DNA of 64,000 bases from Acetobacteraceae bacterium (GCA_947371015.1 CANBNK010000001.1:1-64000), one strand, 5' to 3'; counted from the first letter of the stretch, positions 9,229 through 20,914 are shown. Notes: generated by a model not told the origin, from the letters alone. A program made the numbers and translations.

Positions 9229-10709
9229 TGCTGTCGCTGCTGGCCGGAGAGGGCACCGCTTTCGTTGGCGCAGACCTGCGCGTCTCCCGCGCGGAATTGC
9301 GCACTGCCGCCGCCGCCCTGGCCGCGCGGCTGCACGCCGAGGGCTTCCGCCGCGGCGACCGCCTGGCGCTGTGGCTGCCGGATGGCGCGGGCTGGCTGCA
9401 ATGCGTCTTCGCCTGCGCGCAGCTCGGCGTGCTGGTGGTGCCGATCTCCACCCGCTTCACCCTCGCGGAAGCGCGCCGCCTGATGGAGGTGGCGCAGCCG
9501 CGCGGCCTGGTCATCACGCCGCATTTCCTGAAGATGGACTACGCCGCCGCGGCACGCGAACTGGCACCGCAGGTGCTGATCGAGGCGCCGCCGCACGGCC
9601 TCATCGCCGGCAGCGATGGCGCGGCACCGAGCGACGGCGAGGCGGCCGACCTGCTCTGCACCTTCTCCACCAGCGGCACCACCGGCGTGCCGAAGCTGGC
9701 GCCGCACGACCAGGCCAGCATCAAGCGCCACGCGCAGAACGTGGCGGCCTATTTCGACATGCAGGGCGGCGTGGCGCTGGGCGCGCTGCCGCTCTACGGC
9801 GTGCTCGGCTTCATGCAGGCCATGGCGGTGCTGGCGGCTGGCGGCACGCTGGTCTCGGTGCCGGTCTATGACGCCGTCGCCTGCGCCCGCGCGATCGATA
9901 CGGAGCGCGTCACCCACTTCTTCGGCAGCGACCAGATGTTCGACGCGGTGCTGGCGGTGCCCGGCGCCTCGCTCGCGTCCTGGCGCATCGGCGGCTATGC
10001 CGATTTCGTCGGCTGGGGCGCCCGCGTGGCCGAGGCCGGCGACGCCCGCGGCATCAGCCTGTTCGGCCTCTACGGCTCCTCCGAAGGGTTTTCGCTGCTG
10101 TCCGGGCGCGACTGGCGGGCACCGTTGGCCCAGCGCATCCCAGCCGGGGGCACGCCGGTTTCGCCGGATATCCGCTTCCGCGTCTGCCACCCCGAGACCG
10201 GCGCGGTGCTGCCGGTGGGCGAGCCGGGTGAACTGCAATTGCAGGGCTATAATCTGCTATTGCAGTACCTGAACAACCCCACGGCGTCAGCCGCCGCCTT
10301 CACGGCGGATGGCTGGTTCCGCAGCGGCGACCTCGCCATCGACGAAGGCGGCAGCTTCCTCTACCTGGCGCGGCTGAAGGACAGCCTGCGCCTGCGCGGC
10401 TATCTGGTGGACCCCGGCGAGATCGAATCCCACCTGACGGCGCACCCGGCCGTGGCGCAGGCCCAGGTTGTCGGCGTGGGCCAGCCCGGCCGCGGCGATG
10501 TCGCGGTGGCCTTCGTCATCCTGGCCGAGGCCGCCGACGAAGCCGCGCTGCTGGCGCATTGCCGCGCCGGCCTGGCCGCCTACAAGCAACCACGCCGCGT
10601 GCTGGCGGTGGCGGAATTCCCCGCCAACAACGGCCCCAACGGCGTGAAGATCCTGAAGAACAAGCTGCGCGACATGGCCGAGGCCGCGCTGAAGGACCCC
10701 GCCGCATGA
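9228..10709 (+). CDS. Class I adenylate-forming acyl-CoA ligase
   Basis: Activates a carboxylic acid to acyl-AMP and then acyl-CoA; 493 residues. The AMP-binding P-loop-like motif is CTFSTSGTTGVPKLAPH, A5-type motif LFGLYGSSEGFSL, the ribose-binding aspartate GWFRSGDLAI, and the hinge/lysine region RLKDSLRLRGYLVDPGEIE. The C-terminal catalytic lysine lies near NNGPNGVKILKNKLRD. Its ATG shares bases with the dehydrogenase stop and its own stop overlaps the thioesterase start, giving a ligase-dehydrogenase-thioesterase unit. The substrate is unknown, probably an aromatic or branched acid. Confidence 0.9.
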   Translation: MLSLLAGEGTAFVGADLRVSRAELRTAAAALAARLHAEGFRRGDRLALWLPDGAGWLQCVFACAQLGVLVVPISTRFTLAEARRLMEVAQPRGLVITPHFLKMDYAAAARELAPQVLIEAPPHGLIAGSDGAAPSDGEAADLLCTFSTSGTTGVPKLAPHDQASIKRHAQNVAAYFDMQGGVALGALPLYGVLGFMQAMAVLAAGGTLVSVPVYDAVACARAIDTERVTHFFGSDQMFDAVLAVPGASLASWRIGGYADFVGWGARVAEAGDARGISLFGLYGSSEGFSLLSGRDWRAPLAQRIPAGGTPVSPDIRFRVCHPETGAVLPVGEPGELQLQGYNLLLQYLNNPTASAAAFTADGWFRSGDLAIDEGGSFLYLARLKDSLRLRGYLVDPGEIESHLTAHPAVAQAQVVGVGQPGRGDVAVAFVILAEAADEAALLAHCRAGLAAYKQPRRVLAVAEFPANNGPNGVKILKNKLRDMAEAALKDPAA

Positions 10710-11149
10710 GCGCCCGCAAGCCGCTGCCGCGCCCCGAGGAGTTCGCCTTCTGGAGCGACGAGACCGTTCGCGTCAGCGACACCGACCTAAACGGCCATGT
10801 CAACAATGGCGCCATCGGCGCCTATTGCGAAACCGGCCGGGCGGCCCTGATGAACGCGGTGGCCGGCGCCCCACATGAACGCGCCTTCGCCATGGCGGTG
10901 GCCCGCGTCGCCATCGATTACCGGCGCGAGGTCCACTACCCCGGCAAGGTGAGGATCGGCGGCGCCATACTCAGCATCGGCACCAGCAGCTTCGTGCTGG
11001 AGCAGGCGCTGTTCGTCGGCGACCACTGCGTCGCCACGGCCGAGAACGTGATGGTGGTGCTGGACCGCGTCAGCCGGAAGCCCACACCCATTTCAGCGGA
11101 AACCAAGGCGCGTTTCCTCGCCCTGGCTCCGATGCGCGCGGCTGGTTAG
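10706..11149 (+). CDS. Hot-dog fold acyl-CoA thioesterase (4HBT family)
   Basis: 147-residue thioesterase of the 4-hydroxybenzoyl-CoA thioesterase superfamily. The active-site aspartate lies in the loop VSDTDLNGHVNNGAIGAY (residues about 23-40), followed by the long hot-dog helix and beta strands (VAIDYRREVHYPGKVRIG). ATG overlaps the ligase stop (ATGA), so it closes the acyl-CoA operon that starts with the RraA-like gene. It probably releases CoA from a product or from stalled thioesters. Its TAG overlaps the stop of the convergent nickel permease gene. Confidence 0.9.
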   Translation: MSARKPLPRPEEFAFWSDETVRVSDTDLNGHVNNGAIGAYCETGRAALMNAVAGAPHERAFAMAVARVAIDYRREVHYPGKVRIGGAILSIGTSSFVLEQALFVGDHCVATAENVMVVLDRVSRKPTPISAETKARFLALAPMRAAG

Positions 11150-11670
11150 GCCACCCGCGCCCGCGGCAGCAACCGGGCCAACGGCCGCGCCAGCGCCAGG
11201 CCCGCGCCATGCAGCGCGGCGGTGGCGACCAGCGCGCCGACCGCATAGGTCAGTTCCAGCCCGCCGGCTTCCACGCCATGCGCGTGGCCATGCAGCAGCC
11301 CCGCCAGCCCGACCAGCGGCGCCGCCACGCTCAGCGGCACGCGCACCGCCAGCACCGCCAGCACGCCCAGCACCAGCACGGAGGCCAGCACCCCGGCCTC
11401 CACGCCCGGCATCGCCAGGTCGGCCATGCCAAGGCCCATGCCCAGCGCCATGGCGGCCATGAAGGCGCCCGGCAGCACCAGCCACGCCGCGCCGCCCTGC
11501 AACCCGGCCCACAGGCCGACGGTCAGCATCACCACCAGGTGGTCCATGCCCATCAGCGGGTGCAGGAAGCCACCGGCCAGGCCGTGTTCCAGCGGGCCAC
11601 CGGGATGCGCCAGCGCCGGAAACGGCGCCAGGGAAACCGCGAATGCGAGTACGACGAGAAACTTTCTCAT
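11146..11670 (-). CDS. HupE/UreJ family nickel permease
   Basis: Inner-membrane protein of 174 residues that imports nickel for the urease encoded upstream. A cleavable signal-like start ([21 protein letters not shown]) is followed by HPGG, then [20 protein letters not shown], the HPxxGxDH signature of HupE/UreJ, and further hydrophobic spans including [10 protein letters not shown]. It is the last gene of the urease operon: its ATG overlaps the ureG stop as ATGA. Stop codons of this gene and the convergent thioesterase overlap. Confidence 0.9.
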   Translation of the reverse strand: MRKFLVVLAFAVSLAPFPALAHPGGPLEHGLAGGFLHPLMGMDHLVVMLTVGLWAGLQGGAAWLVLPGAFMAAMALGMGLGMADLAMPGVEAGVLASVLVLGVLAVLAVRVPLSVAAPLVGLAGLLHGHAHGVEAGGLELTYAVGALVATAALHGAGLALARPLARLLPRARVA

Positions 11671-12290
11671 GCTGCCTTCCGTGGCGGGATGCCGCCTTGC
11701 TGGAGGATGAAGGCGGCGATCTCCGCCACCCCCTTGTCCACCTTGAGATTGGTGAAGATGAACGGCCGCGCCCCGCGCATCTTCTTCGCGTCGCGGTCCA
11801 TCACGCCCAGGTCGGCGCCGACCAGCGGGGCCAGGTCGATCTTGTTGATGACCAGGATGTCGCTGCGGGTGATGCCGGGGCCGCCCTTGCGCGGGATCTT
11901 GTCGCCGGCGGAAACGTCGATGACGTAGATCGTCAGGTCCGCCAGTTCCGGGCTGAAGGTGGCGGCCAGGTTGTCGCCGCCGCTTTCGATGAACAGCACT
12001 TCCAGCTTGGGGAAGCGCGCCACCATGTCCGCCACCGCCGCCAGGTTGATGCTGGCATCCTCGCGGATTGCGGTGTGCGGGCAGCCGCCGGTTTCCACGC
12101 CCATGATGCGTTCCGGCGGCAGGCAGCCGGCGCGGGTCAGGAATTCTGCATCTTCCTTGGTGTAGATGTCGTTGGTGATGGCGGCGATGTCGTGGGTGTC
12201 GCGCAGTGCGCGGCACAGCCGTTCGGTCAGCGCGGTCTTGCCGCTGCCCACCGGGCCACCGATGCCGACGCGGAAGGGGCCATTGCTCAT
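11667..12290 (-). CDS. ureG: Urease accessory GTPase UreG
   Basis: SIMIBI-class GTPase that drives nickel insertion into apo-urease together with UreD, UreE and UreF. 207 residues, standard length. P-loop [13 protein letters not shown] begins at residue 9; [15 protein letters not shown] carries the CPH metal-binding motif; [15 protein letters not shown] and the guanine-specificity motif VINKIDLAP follow. Read from ATG at 12290, 73 bases after the ureF stop. That spacer holds a small GGGGC-CTT-GCCCC hairpin. Confidence 0.97.
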   Translation of the reverse strand: MSNGPFRVGIGGPVGSGKTALTERLCRALRDTHDIAAITNDIYTKEDAEFLTRAGCLPPERIMGVETGGCPHTAIREDASINLAAVADMVARFPKLEVLFIESGGDNLAATFSPELADLTIYVIDVSAGDKIPRKGGPGITRSDILVINKIDLAPLVGADLGVMDRDAKKMRGARPFIFTNLKVDKGVAEIAAFILQQGGIPPRKAA

Positions 12291-12363
12291 GACGCCGTCC
12301 GATGGTCGGAGTGCCCAGGGGCCTTGCCCCGGGGCGCGGAGAGCTGAATCGGTCGGCCCGAAT

Positions 12364-13056
12364 TCATGATCTGAACAGCCTCGTGTATTGGGTTTCGTGG
12401 CGCATGGAGAGCAGGTCCAGCATTGGGCTCGCGGTGCCCAGGTCGTCCAGGTCGGCGGCCAGCGCCGCCTGCGCGGCAGCCTCCACGATAGGCTGCAAGG
12501 CCGCCGTGGCCAACTGCCCGTCGGTCTGCCCCAACGGCACGATCCGCACGCCGGCTGAAACCAGGTTGGCGGCAAAGGCGGCCAGCCAGGCGGTGACGCT
12601 GGCCAGCAGCGGCACGCGCTGAAAGCCGGCCACCGCGCCGAACGCCACGGGGTGGGAAAGCCGCCCACCATGCCGCGCGGCGAAGGCGGCAAAGCGCGCA
12701 TCCGGCCAGGCCCTGGCGGTGATGCTGGTGAAGCTGGTGCCCTGCTGCATCGTCTCCAGCGCGGTTTCGGAGGTGCCGCGCCAGGCGGCGGCAAGTTGCG
12801 CCACCTGGTCCAGCACGCGCGGCTTGCCCGCCTGCGCCGCGCGATGCGCCGCCACCAGCAACGCGCCGTCGATGCGCCCGGCGCCGTGGTTCAGCACGGT
12901 GGCGATGTAGCCGGCCAGGTCGTCGCGCCCGCGGACCAGGCCTTCCTCCACGGCGGTTTCCACGCCGTGGCTGTAGCTGAAGGCGCCGACCGGATAGGCC
13001 GGGGAAAGCCAGGTCAGCAGCCGGTACAGCGCGGCGCTGTCAGTGCCCGTGGGCAT
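12364..13056 (-). CDS. ureF: Urease accessory protein UreF
   Basis: All-helical urease maturation factor linking UreD to UreG; about 230 residues from the ATG at 13056. It shows [19 protein letters not shown] near the N-terminus, the characteristic UreF start, and [12 protein letters not shown] further on. The start is uncertain: in-frame ATGs at 13068, 13062 and 13056 all lie within the histidine-rich 3' end of ureE, which overlaps in another frame. Product identity is not in doubt. Confidence 0.94.
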   Translation of the reverse strand: MPTGTDSAALYRLLTWLSPAYPVGAFSYSHGVETAVEEGLVRGRDDLAGYIATVLNHGAGRIDGALLVAAHRAAQAGKPRVLDQVAQLAAAWRGTSETALETMQQGTSFTSITARAWPDARFAAFAARHGGRLSHPVAFGAVAGFQRVPLLASVTAWLAAFAANLVSAGVRIVPLGQTDGQLATAALQPIVEAAAQAALAADLDDLGTASPMLDLLSMRHETQYTRLFRS

Positions 13057-13576
13057 GGTCATGGTCATGATCGTGCCCATGGTCATGCGAATGCCCATGC
13101 CCGTGCGCGTGGTCATGGTGGCGGTTGTGCTCGCCATAGGCCCCGCCTTCCGGATTGAACGGCGCCTGCACCTGCTGCACCAACGCGCCCAGCCCACGCA
13201 GCATCGCCACGATCACATGATCATCCCGGATCAGCAGCGTGTTCGCGCGGATTTCGGTCGGCAGATGCCGGTTGCCCAGGTGCCAGGCCAGCCGCGCCAG
13301 CCGCTCGGGCGTCTCGGCGCTGATTTCCACCAGCGGCTCCGGCGCCGCGCGCACCAGCACCACGCCGCCGGCTTCCAGCAGCAGCCCGTCGCCATCGCGC
13401 AGCGCTACCGCCTCCTCCAGGTCCAGCAGGAAGGCCAGGCCCTTGGCGCCGACATAGCGCCGGCGGCGGCGGAAGCGGTCGTCGAAGTCCAGCGTCACGG
13501 TGTCGCGCGCCGTGCGCTCCACCCAGCCGCCGGCGGGCAGCACTTTTATCGCGCGGGGAAGGTTCTGTTCGGTCAT
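13040..13576 (-). CDS. ureE: Urease nickel metallochaperone UreE
   Basis: Delivers nickel to the urease assembly complex. 178 residues: a UreE N-terminal beta domain (about 1-75), a C-terminal peptide-binding-like domain with [14 protein letters not shown], and a histidine-rich tail (roughly residues 154-178, alternating HGH/HDH) that binds additional nickel. ATG at 13576 follows the ureC stop by two bases. The tail coding region overlaps the 5' end of ureF in a different frame. Confidence 0.96.
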   Translation of the reverse strand: MTEQNLPRAIKVLPAGGWVERTARDTVTLDFDDRFRRRRRYVGAKGLAFLLDLEEAVALRDGDGLLLEAGGVVLVRAAPEPLVEISAETPERLARLAWHLGNRHLPTEIRANTLLIRDDHVIVAMLRGLGALVQQVQAPFNPEGGAYGEHNRHHDHAHGHGHSHDHGHDHDHDHAHGH

Positions 13577-13578
13577 GG

Positions 13579-15291
<1,713 letters not shown>

Positions 15292-15293
15292 GG

Positions 15294-15599
15294 TCAGAGC
15301 TTCCCTTCGGTTTCGCCGCGGAAGCCGTGCACCACGCGGTCGCCCGCCAGCGGCACCAGGCGCACGCGGCGGCGCTGGCCAGGCTCGAAGCGCACGGCGG
15401 TGCCGGCGGCGATGTCCAGCCGCTGGCCCTGCGCCAGCCCGCGGTCGAAGGCCAGGGCGGGGTTGGTTTCGGCGAAGTGGTAGTGGCTGCCCACCTGCAC
15501 CGGGCGGTCGCCGGTATTGGCCACTTCCAGCTCCGTCACCGGCGCGCCGGCGTTGAGTTCGATCTCGCCGGCGGCCGGCAGGATTTCGCCCGGGATCAT
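15294..15599 (-). CDS. ureB: Urease subunit beta
   Basis: Structural subunit of the urease (alpha-beta-gamma)3 trimer, 101 residues, the usual size. It opens [18 protein letters not shown] and contains [16 protein letters not shown] and the [18 protein letters not shown] segment of all UreB proteins. Its ATG overlaps the ureA stop (ATGA), so it depends on ureA translation. UreA and UreB are separate here, unlike Helicobacter, where they are fused. Confidence 0.98.
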   Translation of the reverse strand: MIPGEILPAAGEIELNAGAPVTELEVANTGDRPVQVGSHYHFAETNPALAFDRGLAQGQRLDIAAGTAVRFEPGQRRRVRLVPLAGDRVVHGFRGETEGKL

Positions 15600-16189
15600 C
15601 GGCGGATCGCCTTCTGCTTGGTGGCGGGCTTTTTCGGCGCGGGCTTCTTTGCCGGCGCGGGCTTTTTGGGTGCGGCTTTCGCGGGTGCGGCCTTGGCGGC
15701 TGCGCGCTTGGCCGGCGCCTTCGCCGCGGCCTTCCGGGCTGGCGCCGCTTTAACGGTGGCCCGCTTGGGTGCCGGCTTGGCAGCGGGCTTTCGCGTGGCG
15801 GCAGCTTTCGCCGCTGGCGCCCGCACCGCCGCCTTCCGCGCCGGTTTCGCCGCCACCTTCCGCTTCGCCACCGGCGCCACTACCGCGTCGCGAATCGGCT
15901 CGTGCACGGTCACCAGCTTGGTGCCGTCCGGGAAGGTCGCCTCCACTTGAATTTCGTGGATCATCTCGGCGATGCCGTCCATCACCTGCGCCCGGGTCAG
16001 CACATGCGCGCCGTCCTGCATCAGGCTGGCGACGCTGCGGCCGTCACGCGCGCCTTCCACCACGAAGTCGGTGATCAGCGCGATCGCCTCCGGGTAGTTC
16101 AACAACACGCCGCGTTCCAGCCGGCGCCGCGCCACCACCGCCGCCATGGCGATCAGCAGCTTGTCCTTCTCGCGTGGGGTCAGGTGCAT
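15596..16189 (-). CDS. ureA: Urease subunit gamma with long basic C-terminal extension
   Basis: Residues 1-100 are an ordinary Ure[21 protein letters not shown], the [13 protein letters not shown] segment and the end [20 protein letters not shown]. The standard protein stops at about 100. This one continues for about 95 more residues made almost only of Ala, Lys, Pro and Arg in histone-H1-like blocks (for example [18 protein letters not shown] near the end). The reading frame is uninterrupted, and the ureB start overlaps its stop, so the tail is translated as part of UreA unless processed. Function of the tail is unknown; binding to nucleic acid, membrane or anionic polymer is possible. Ribosome site at 16189 is weak. 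Confidence 0.96.
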   Translation of the reverse strand: MHLTPREKDKLLIAMAAVVARRRLERGVLLNYPEAIALITDFVVEGARDGRSVASLMQDGAHVLTRAQVMDGIAEMIHEIQVEATFPDGTKLVTVHEPIRDAVVAPVAKRKVAAKPARKAAVRAPAAKAAATRKPAAKPAPKRATVKAAPARKAAAKAPAKRAAAKAAPAKAAPKKPAPAKKPAPKKPATKQKAIRR

Positions 16190-16233
16190 GCGATGGTTCG
16201 TCCCAGAATTAAAGTGATCATGGCCCGCGGCCG

Positions 16234-17070
16234 CTATGTCGTCCACAGCCGCGGCAGCCGGGCCGGCTGGCCCAGCGCGGCATGGCGCAGCGTGATGATG
16301 CCGGTGGCAATTGCATCGCGCACGGCCAGCGCATCGCCCAGAAAACGCGCAAGCAGCAGGCCTGCGCGCGGCACGGTCGCCGCGCCGGGCAGTCCCTCTA
16401 GCGCCGTGCGCAGCGCCGGCAGATGCGCCTCGGCGCCCGGTGCCGCCAGCAACAGCGTCGCCATCGCCTCCGCGCCCGCGAAGCCGAGCGGCGCCAGCAG
16501 CCGCGCTTCCAGTTCCGCCCCCAGCGCCAGCCCATCCGCCCATAGCAGCCCGGCCGGGCCGTGCAGCCGCCAGGCGTCGCGCACCAGGCCGCTCCGCATC
16601 GTCTCGCCACGGGCGCTGCGGCCGAAGACCAGCATCTCCGCCGCCAGCAGCCGGGCGCCCTCCCCCATATGCGCGTCCATCCGCCGGCGCAGGCGGGCCT
16701 GGTCGAACAGGATGGTCTCCTGCGGCAGCCATTCCAGCGTGGCGCCGGCGCCCAGGCGCAGGTGCGTCGTCACCCGCGTCTCGGGCCCCAAACTCCGATA
16801 AACCTTCTCGGCGGCGGGCGTGCTCAGCGTGGCGATGCAGCCGGGGCCGAGCACCGCCTCGGTCGCCAGCGCGTCGCCCCCCGCCAGGCCGCCGGCGCAG
16901 TTGACCAGCGCGGCGGTCGGCGGCTCGCCAGGTTCCGGCGTGGGGAACAGCACTCGCAGCGGAGACTGCTGGTACAGCCGGGCCAGGGCCGTGCCGCGCG
17001 GGCCGGCGGCGAATTCCAGGCGGGTGGCGCCATTGGCGCGCTGATGGGCGGGTGGTGAAGGCGGCGGCAT
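16234..17070 (-). CDS. ureD: Urease accessory protein UreD (UreH)
   Basis: Scaffold that binds apo-urease and forms the nickel-transfer tunnel with UreF and UreG. 278 residues from ATG at 17070, which has GAAGG upstream. It shows [47 protein letters not shown] and [13 protein letters not shown], all typical of UreD. It is the first gene of the urease operon; a longer frame to 17241 exists but has no ribosome site and is rich in low-complexity residues. It is 44 bases ahead of ureA. Confidence 0.94.
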   Translation of the reverse strand: MPPPSPPAHQRANGATRLEFAAGPRGTALARLYQQSPLRVLFPTPEPGEPPTAALVNCAGGLAGGDALATEAVLGPGCIATLSTPAAEKVYRSLGPETRVTTHLRLGAGATLEWLPQETILFDQARLRRRMDAHMGEGARLLAAEMLVFGRSARGETMRSGLVRDAWRLHGPAGLLWADGLALGAELEARLLAPLGFAGAEAMATLLLAAPGAEAHLPALRTALEGLPGAATVPRAGLLLARFLGDALAVRDAIATGIITLRHAALGQPARLPRLWTT

Positions 17071-17239
17071 CGCCTTCGCGTATGGCACGCCCAGCGCCCT
17101 GCCACCATGGCGGGTGGTGCCTGCACCGCATCCGCACGCCTTGAGCGCTTGCACCAGCGGGGCGGCTGCCGCACGCTGGCCCCCGCGAAAACGCTGCACC
17201 GCCGCGGCGGCACAGCACAGCGTCAGCCACAGGCCGGAC

Positions 17240-18088
17240 ATGCCCCGACACGAACTCTACGTCACGCTTGGCCCCAGCCGCTACCGTGTGGAACGCCCGT
17301 TCGGCGACCTGCCGCAAGGTCCGGGCCGGGTCACCGATGTCGCCTGCACGGCCGATGGTGCGGTGCTGGTGCAACTGCGCAGCGACCCGCTGGTGGACCC
17401 GGAAGGCCCCGCCATCGTCGTGCTCTCGCCGGCAGGCCAGCGCCTGGCGGAATGGGGCCATGCCGAGGTCGCCGACGGCCACATGTTCACGCCGCACCCG
17501 GATGGCCGGGTCTTCGTGGTCGATCGCGACGCGCATGAGGTCATCATCTTCAACGCCGCCGGCCTGCGCGTCGGCGGCCTCGGCCGGCGCGGCCAGCCGG
17601 GGCACCCGTTCAACGCGCCATCGGACATCGCCTTCGGCCCGGATGGCAGCATCTATGTCGCCGACGGCTACGGCCATTCGCAGATCCATCGGTTTTCCGC
17701 CGAGGGTACCTTGGTGGGCAGTTGGGGCCTGCCCGGCCGCCGCGCCGGGGAGTTCACCACCCCGCACGGCATCTGGGTGCTGGCGGACGGCCGGGTGCTG
17801 GTGGCGGACCGCGAGAACAACCGCGTGCAGGTCTTCACCGCCCAGGGCGAGCATCGGCAGGACATCTCGGACCTGCACAAGCCGATGGCGGTGCATGGCA
17901 GCGCCGATGGCGGCTTCTACGTCACCGACCAGGTGCCACGGCTGTCGCAGTACAACGCGGAGGGTCGTCTGGTCGGCCGCTGCCGCCCGGTGCTGAACGG
18001 CGCGCACGGCATGTGGCTGGGCGCGGATGGCACGATCTACCTGGCGGAGATGAACCCCAGCCGCGTGACGCGACTGGTGCCGTGCTGA
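17240..18088 (+). CDS. NHL-repeat beta-propeller protein
   Basis: 282 residues of NHL repeats, recognisable by [40 protein letters not shown] and [20 protein letters not shown], giving an estimated five to six blades. No signal peptide or membrane span is seen, so it is probably cytoplasmic. Proteins of this type include peptidyl-amidoglycolate lyase-like enzymes and binding scaffolds; nothing here fixes an activity. Divergent from ureD across 169 bases; followed after four bases by a flavoprotein gene. Confidence 0.82.
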   Translation: MPRHELYVTLGPSRYRVERPFGDLPQGPGRVTDVACTADGAVLVQLRSDPLVDPEGPAIVVLSPAGQRLAEWGHAEVADGHMFTPHPDGRVFVVDRDAHEVIIFNAAGLRVGGLGRRGQPGHPFNAPSDIAFGPDGSIYVADGYGHSQIHRFSAEGTLVGSWGLPGRRAGEFTTPHGIWVLADGRVLVADRENNRVQVFTAQGEHRQDISDLHKPMAVHGSADGGFYVTDQVPRLSQYNAEGRLVGRCRPVLNGAHGMWLGADGTIYLAEMNPSRVTRLVPC

Positions 18089-18092
18089 CCGC

Positions 18093-19226
18093 GTGACGCG
18101 CACCGCCCTCGTCCTCGGCGGCGGCATCATGGGGCTGTCCGCCGCCCGCGCGCTGGCCGGCGCAGGCTGGCAGGTGACGCTGCTGGACCAGGACGCCATC
18201 CCCAACCCGCGCGGCAGCAGCCACGACCAGCACCGGCTGATCCGCCACGCCTACGGCGCCGAGCGCGGCTACATGGCCATGGTGGACCAGGCCTTCGCCG
18301 CCTGGGACCGGCTCTGGGCCGAACTCGGCGCCTGCCACTATGTGCCGACCGGCGTGCTGGCCATGGCTGAAGCGGCCGGTGGCTGGCTGGCCGCCAGCCG
18401 CGCCGCGCTGCGCGAAGCCGGCCATCAGGTGCAGGACCTGGCCCCCGAAACGCTGCCTGCCCGCCTGCCGATGCTGGCCGCCACCGGCCTGGCGGACGCC
18501 TTCCACACCGCCCCTGGCGGCGTGCTGCTGGCGGACCGCATCCTGGCCGGGCTGGTGCGCCGCTGCGCCGCGCAGGGCGTTCGCTTCCGCCAGGCACTGG
18601 TGCGGGCGGTGGACCCCGAACACGGCCGCGCCACCCTGGCCGATGGCACCACCCTGGCAGCGGACCTGATGGTGGTGGCCGCCGGCCCCTGGCTGCCGCG
18701 GCTGCTGCCGGCCCAGCCGGTGCGGGCCTCGCGCCAGGTCATCGTCATGCTGGAGCCGCCGCCCGCGCTGCGCCCCGCCTGGGCAGCCGCGCCGATGCTG
18801 CTGGACCTGGCCGAGGATGGTGGCTTCTACGCCGTGCCACCCGTCGCCGGCACCACGCTGAAACTGGGGGATCATCGCTTCGCCCCGGCCGGCGACGCCG
18901 AGGACCCGCGTGCCGCCAGCCCGGCGGAAGCCGAGGAAATCCTGGCCCTGGCCCGCCGCCGCCTGCCCGGGCTGGAGCAGTATCGCCTGCTGGAAGCGCG
19001 CGCCTGCTACTACGACGTGACGGCCGATGAACGCTTCATCCTGGCCCCGCTGGGCGCCCGCGGCTGGGTGATGGGCGGGTTTTCCGGCCATGGCTTCAAG
19101 TTCGGCCCGCTGCTGGGGGAGGCCCTGGCCCGCGCCGTCGCCGACCCCACCCTCGCAAGCTTGTTGCCGGCCTGGGCAGCAGGCCTCTCGCCACCCCCGC
19201 CGGGTTTGCTACCATCGGGGGTATGA
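18093..19226 (+). CDS. FAD-dependent amine oxidase, monomeric sarcosine oxidase-like
   Basis: 377-residue DAO-family flavoprotein. Dinucleotide-binding start [34 protein letters not shown] resembles the FAD loop of sarcosine oxidase/N-methyltryptophan oxidase. A cysteine in [14 protein letters not shown] is at the position that covalently holds FAD in monomeric sarcosine oxidase. Near the end [16 protein letters not shown] matches the family. GTG start at 18093, four bases after the NHL gene. It likely demethylates a secondary amine; the exact substrate is open. Confidence 0.88.
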   Translation: MTRTALVLGGGIMGLSAARALAGAGWQVTLLDQDAIPNPRGSSHDQHRLIRHAYGAERGYMAMVDQAFAAWDRLWAELGACHYVPTGVLAMAEAAGGWLAASRAALREAGHQVQDLAPETLPARLPMLAATGLADAFHTAPGGVLLADRILAGLVRRCAAQGVRFRQALVRAVDPEHGRATLADGTTLAADLMVVAAGPWLPRLLPAQPVRASRQVIVMLEPPPALRPAWAAAPMLLDLAEDGGFYAVPPVAGTTLKLGDHRFAPAGDAEDPRAASPAEAEEILALARRRLPGLEQYRLLEARACYYDVTADERFILAPLGARGWVMGGFSGHGFKFGPLLGEALARAVADPTLASLLPAWAAGLSPPPPGLLPSGV

Positions 19227-20857
19227 CCCAGCACACGACCCCTACCGAGGACCTGGTCTTCGGCCTGACCCGCCTGTTCGACCTGCCCGGGCTCAGCGCC
19301 GCCGCCGGCGCGCCCTTGGGCACCCAGGATATCGCCGCGATATTGGGCGAGGCCGAGAAGTTCAGCCGCGAAGTGCTGTTCCCCGGCAGCCGCGACGCGG
19401 ACAAGCACGGCGCGGTCTATGAAAACGGCGTGGTCCGCCTGCCGCCCGGCTACTACCCCGCCTACAAGGGCTGGGTGGAGGCCGGCTGGCAGGGCATCTC
19501 CGCGCCCGAGCAGCATGGCGGCCAGGGTCTGCCGCCGAGCATGTGGGTCGCGGTACAGGAACTGGTCTGCGCCGCCGACATGTCCTTCAGCCTATGCCCG
19601 CTGCTGACCGGCGGCGCCATCGAGGCGCTGACCCGCTTCGCCACGCCGGAACAGGCCGCCGCCTGGCTGCCGAAGATGGTGACGGGCGAATGGACCGGCA
19701 GCATGAACCTGACCGAGCCGCAGGCCGGCAGCGATCTGTCCCAGGTCCGCACCCGCGCCGAGCCGCTGCCCAACGGCAAATACGCCCTGCACGGCCAGAA
19801 GATTTATATCAGTTTCGGCGAACACGACCTGGCGCCGAACACCATCCACCTGGTGCTGGCCCGCCTGCCGGATGCGCCGCCGGGCACCCGCGGCATTTCG
19901 CTGTTTGCCGCGCCGAAGGTACTGCCCGATGGCCAGCGCAATGCCGTCCGCTGCGGCGGCATCGAGCGGAAGCTCGGCATCCACGCTTCCCCCACCTGCA
20001 TCATGCTGTTCGAGGGCGCCGAGGCCGAGTTGGTCGGCGAGGTGAACAAGGGCCTCAACGCCATGTTCGCCATGATGAACGACGCCCGGCTGAACGTGGG
20101 CCTGCAAGGCGTGGCCATGGGCGCCCGCGCCACCGAACTGGCGGAAGCCTTCGCCGCGCAGCGCATCCAGGGCGGCCAGCCGATCTCCCGCCACCCCGAT
20201 GTCGCCCGCATGCTGGCGGAGATGCGCGCCATCACCCTGGCCGGCCGTCTGCTGGTGCTGGAAGCCGCACACTGCATCGACCTCGGCCGGCTGAACCATG
20301 ACAGCAAGGCCGAGAACCGCCTCGCCCTGCTGATCCCCATCGTCAAGGCCTGGTGTACCGACCGCGGCGTGGATGTCGCCTCGCTTGGCGTGCAGGTGCA
20401 TGGCGGCATGGGCTTCGTCGAGGATACCGGCGCCGCCCAGATCCTGCGCGATAGCCGCATCGCCCCGATCTACGAGGGCACCAACGGCATCCAGGCCATC
20501 GACCTGGTCCAACGCAAGCTGTTCCGCGACGGCGGCGCCGAGATGCGCGCGCTGCTGGCAGAGGTGCGCGCCACCGACCCGGCGCTGCATGCCGCGGCCG
20601 ACGCGCTCTCGGCTGCCACCGACTGGATGCTGGCCAATGCCGGCCGGCCGGACGCAGCCCAGGCCTCGGCGGTCGCCTACCTGGATGCTGCCGGTTGGTT
20701 GCTGGGCGGCTGGGAACTCGCGCGGGCGGCGAAGCTTGATGCCGTCTATGCCCCGCTCGCCACCTTCTACCTGCGCCGGCTGCTGCCGCGTGCCGCCGCC
20801 CGCCTGGCCGAGATCGAGGCCGCCGATGCCGTGCTGGACCTGCTCGGCGCGGGCTGA
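19223..20857 (+). CDS. Large acyl-CoA dehydrogenase (DmdC/FadE-like)
   Basis: 544-residue acyl-CoA dehydrogenase of the long subgroup that includes 3-methylmercaptopropionyl-CoA dehydrogenase. It contains WTGSMNLTEPQAGSDLSQVR, the HASPTCIMLFEGAEAELVGE insert, VHGGMGFVEDTGAAQILRD and the catalytic segment RIAPIYEGTNGIQAIDL, plus a C-terminal helical extension of about 130 residues. The ATG overlaps the preceding flavoprotein stop. Annotating it as a DMSP-pathway enzyme would go beyond the evidence, since no other dmd gene is present. Confidence 0.88.
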   Translation: MTQHTTPTEDLVFGLTRLFDLPGLSAAAGAPLGTQDIAAILGEAEKFSREVLFPGSRDADKHGAVYENGVVRLPPGYYPAYKGWVEAGWQGISAPEQHGGQGLPPSMWVAVQELVCAADMSFSLCPLLTGGAIEALTRFATPEQAAAWLPKMVTGEWTGSMNLTEPQAGSDLSQVRTRAEPLPNGKYALHGQKIYISFGEHDLAPNTIHLVLARLPDAPPGTRGISLFAAPKVLPDGQRNAVRCGGIERKLGIHASPTCIMLFEGAEAELVGEVNKGLNAMFAMMNDARLNVGLQGVAMGARATELAEAFAAQRIQGGQPISRHPDVARMLAEMRAITLAGRLLVLEAAHCIDLGRLNHDSKAENRLALLIPIVKAWCTDRGVDVASLGVQVHGGMGFVEDTGAAQILRDSRIAPIYEGTNGIQAIDLVQRKLFRDGGAEMRALLAEVRATDPALHAAADALSAATDWMLANAGRPDAAQASAVAYLDAAGWLLGGWELARAAKLDAVYAPLATFYLRRLLPRAAARLAEIEAADAVLDLLGAG

Positions 20858-20884
20858 ATCGCACAAGTCGCTTTCCGCTGACGG

Positions 20885-20910
20885 CCAACCCTTGCACCCG
20901 CAGGGGTTGG
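20885..20910. repeat. Inverted repeat ahead of the carotenoid operon
   Basis: CCAACCC at 20885-20891 pairs with GGGTTGG at 20904-20910 around a 12-base loop, in the 57-base gap before the first carotenoid gene. It could be a weak terminator for the acyl-CoA dehydrogenase transcript, a regulator site, or a hairpin affecting the ribosome site of the start at 20915. No T-run follows it. Confidence 0.4.
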
Positions 20911-20914
20911 GGGC

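Noticed and set aside
12311-12330. GGGGC-CTT-GCCCC hairpin in the ureG-ureF spacer as a dispersed repeat
   Set aside because: A similar short sequence occurs near 38455, but two copies of so short a GC-rich motif do not establish a repeat family.
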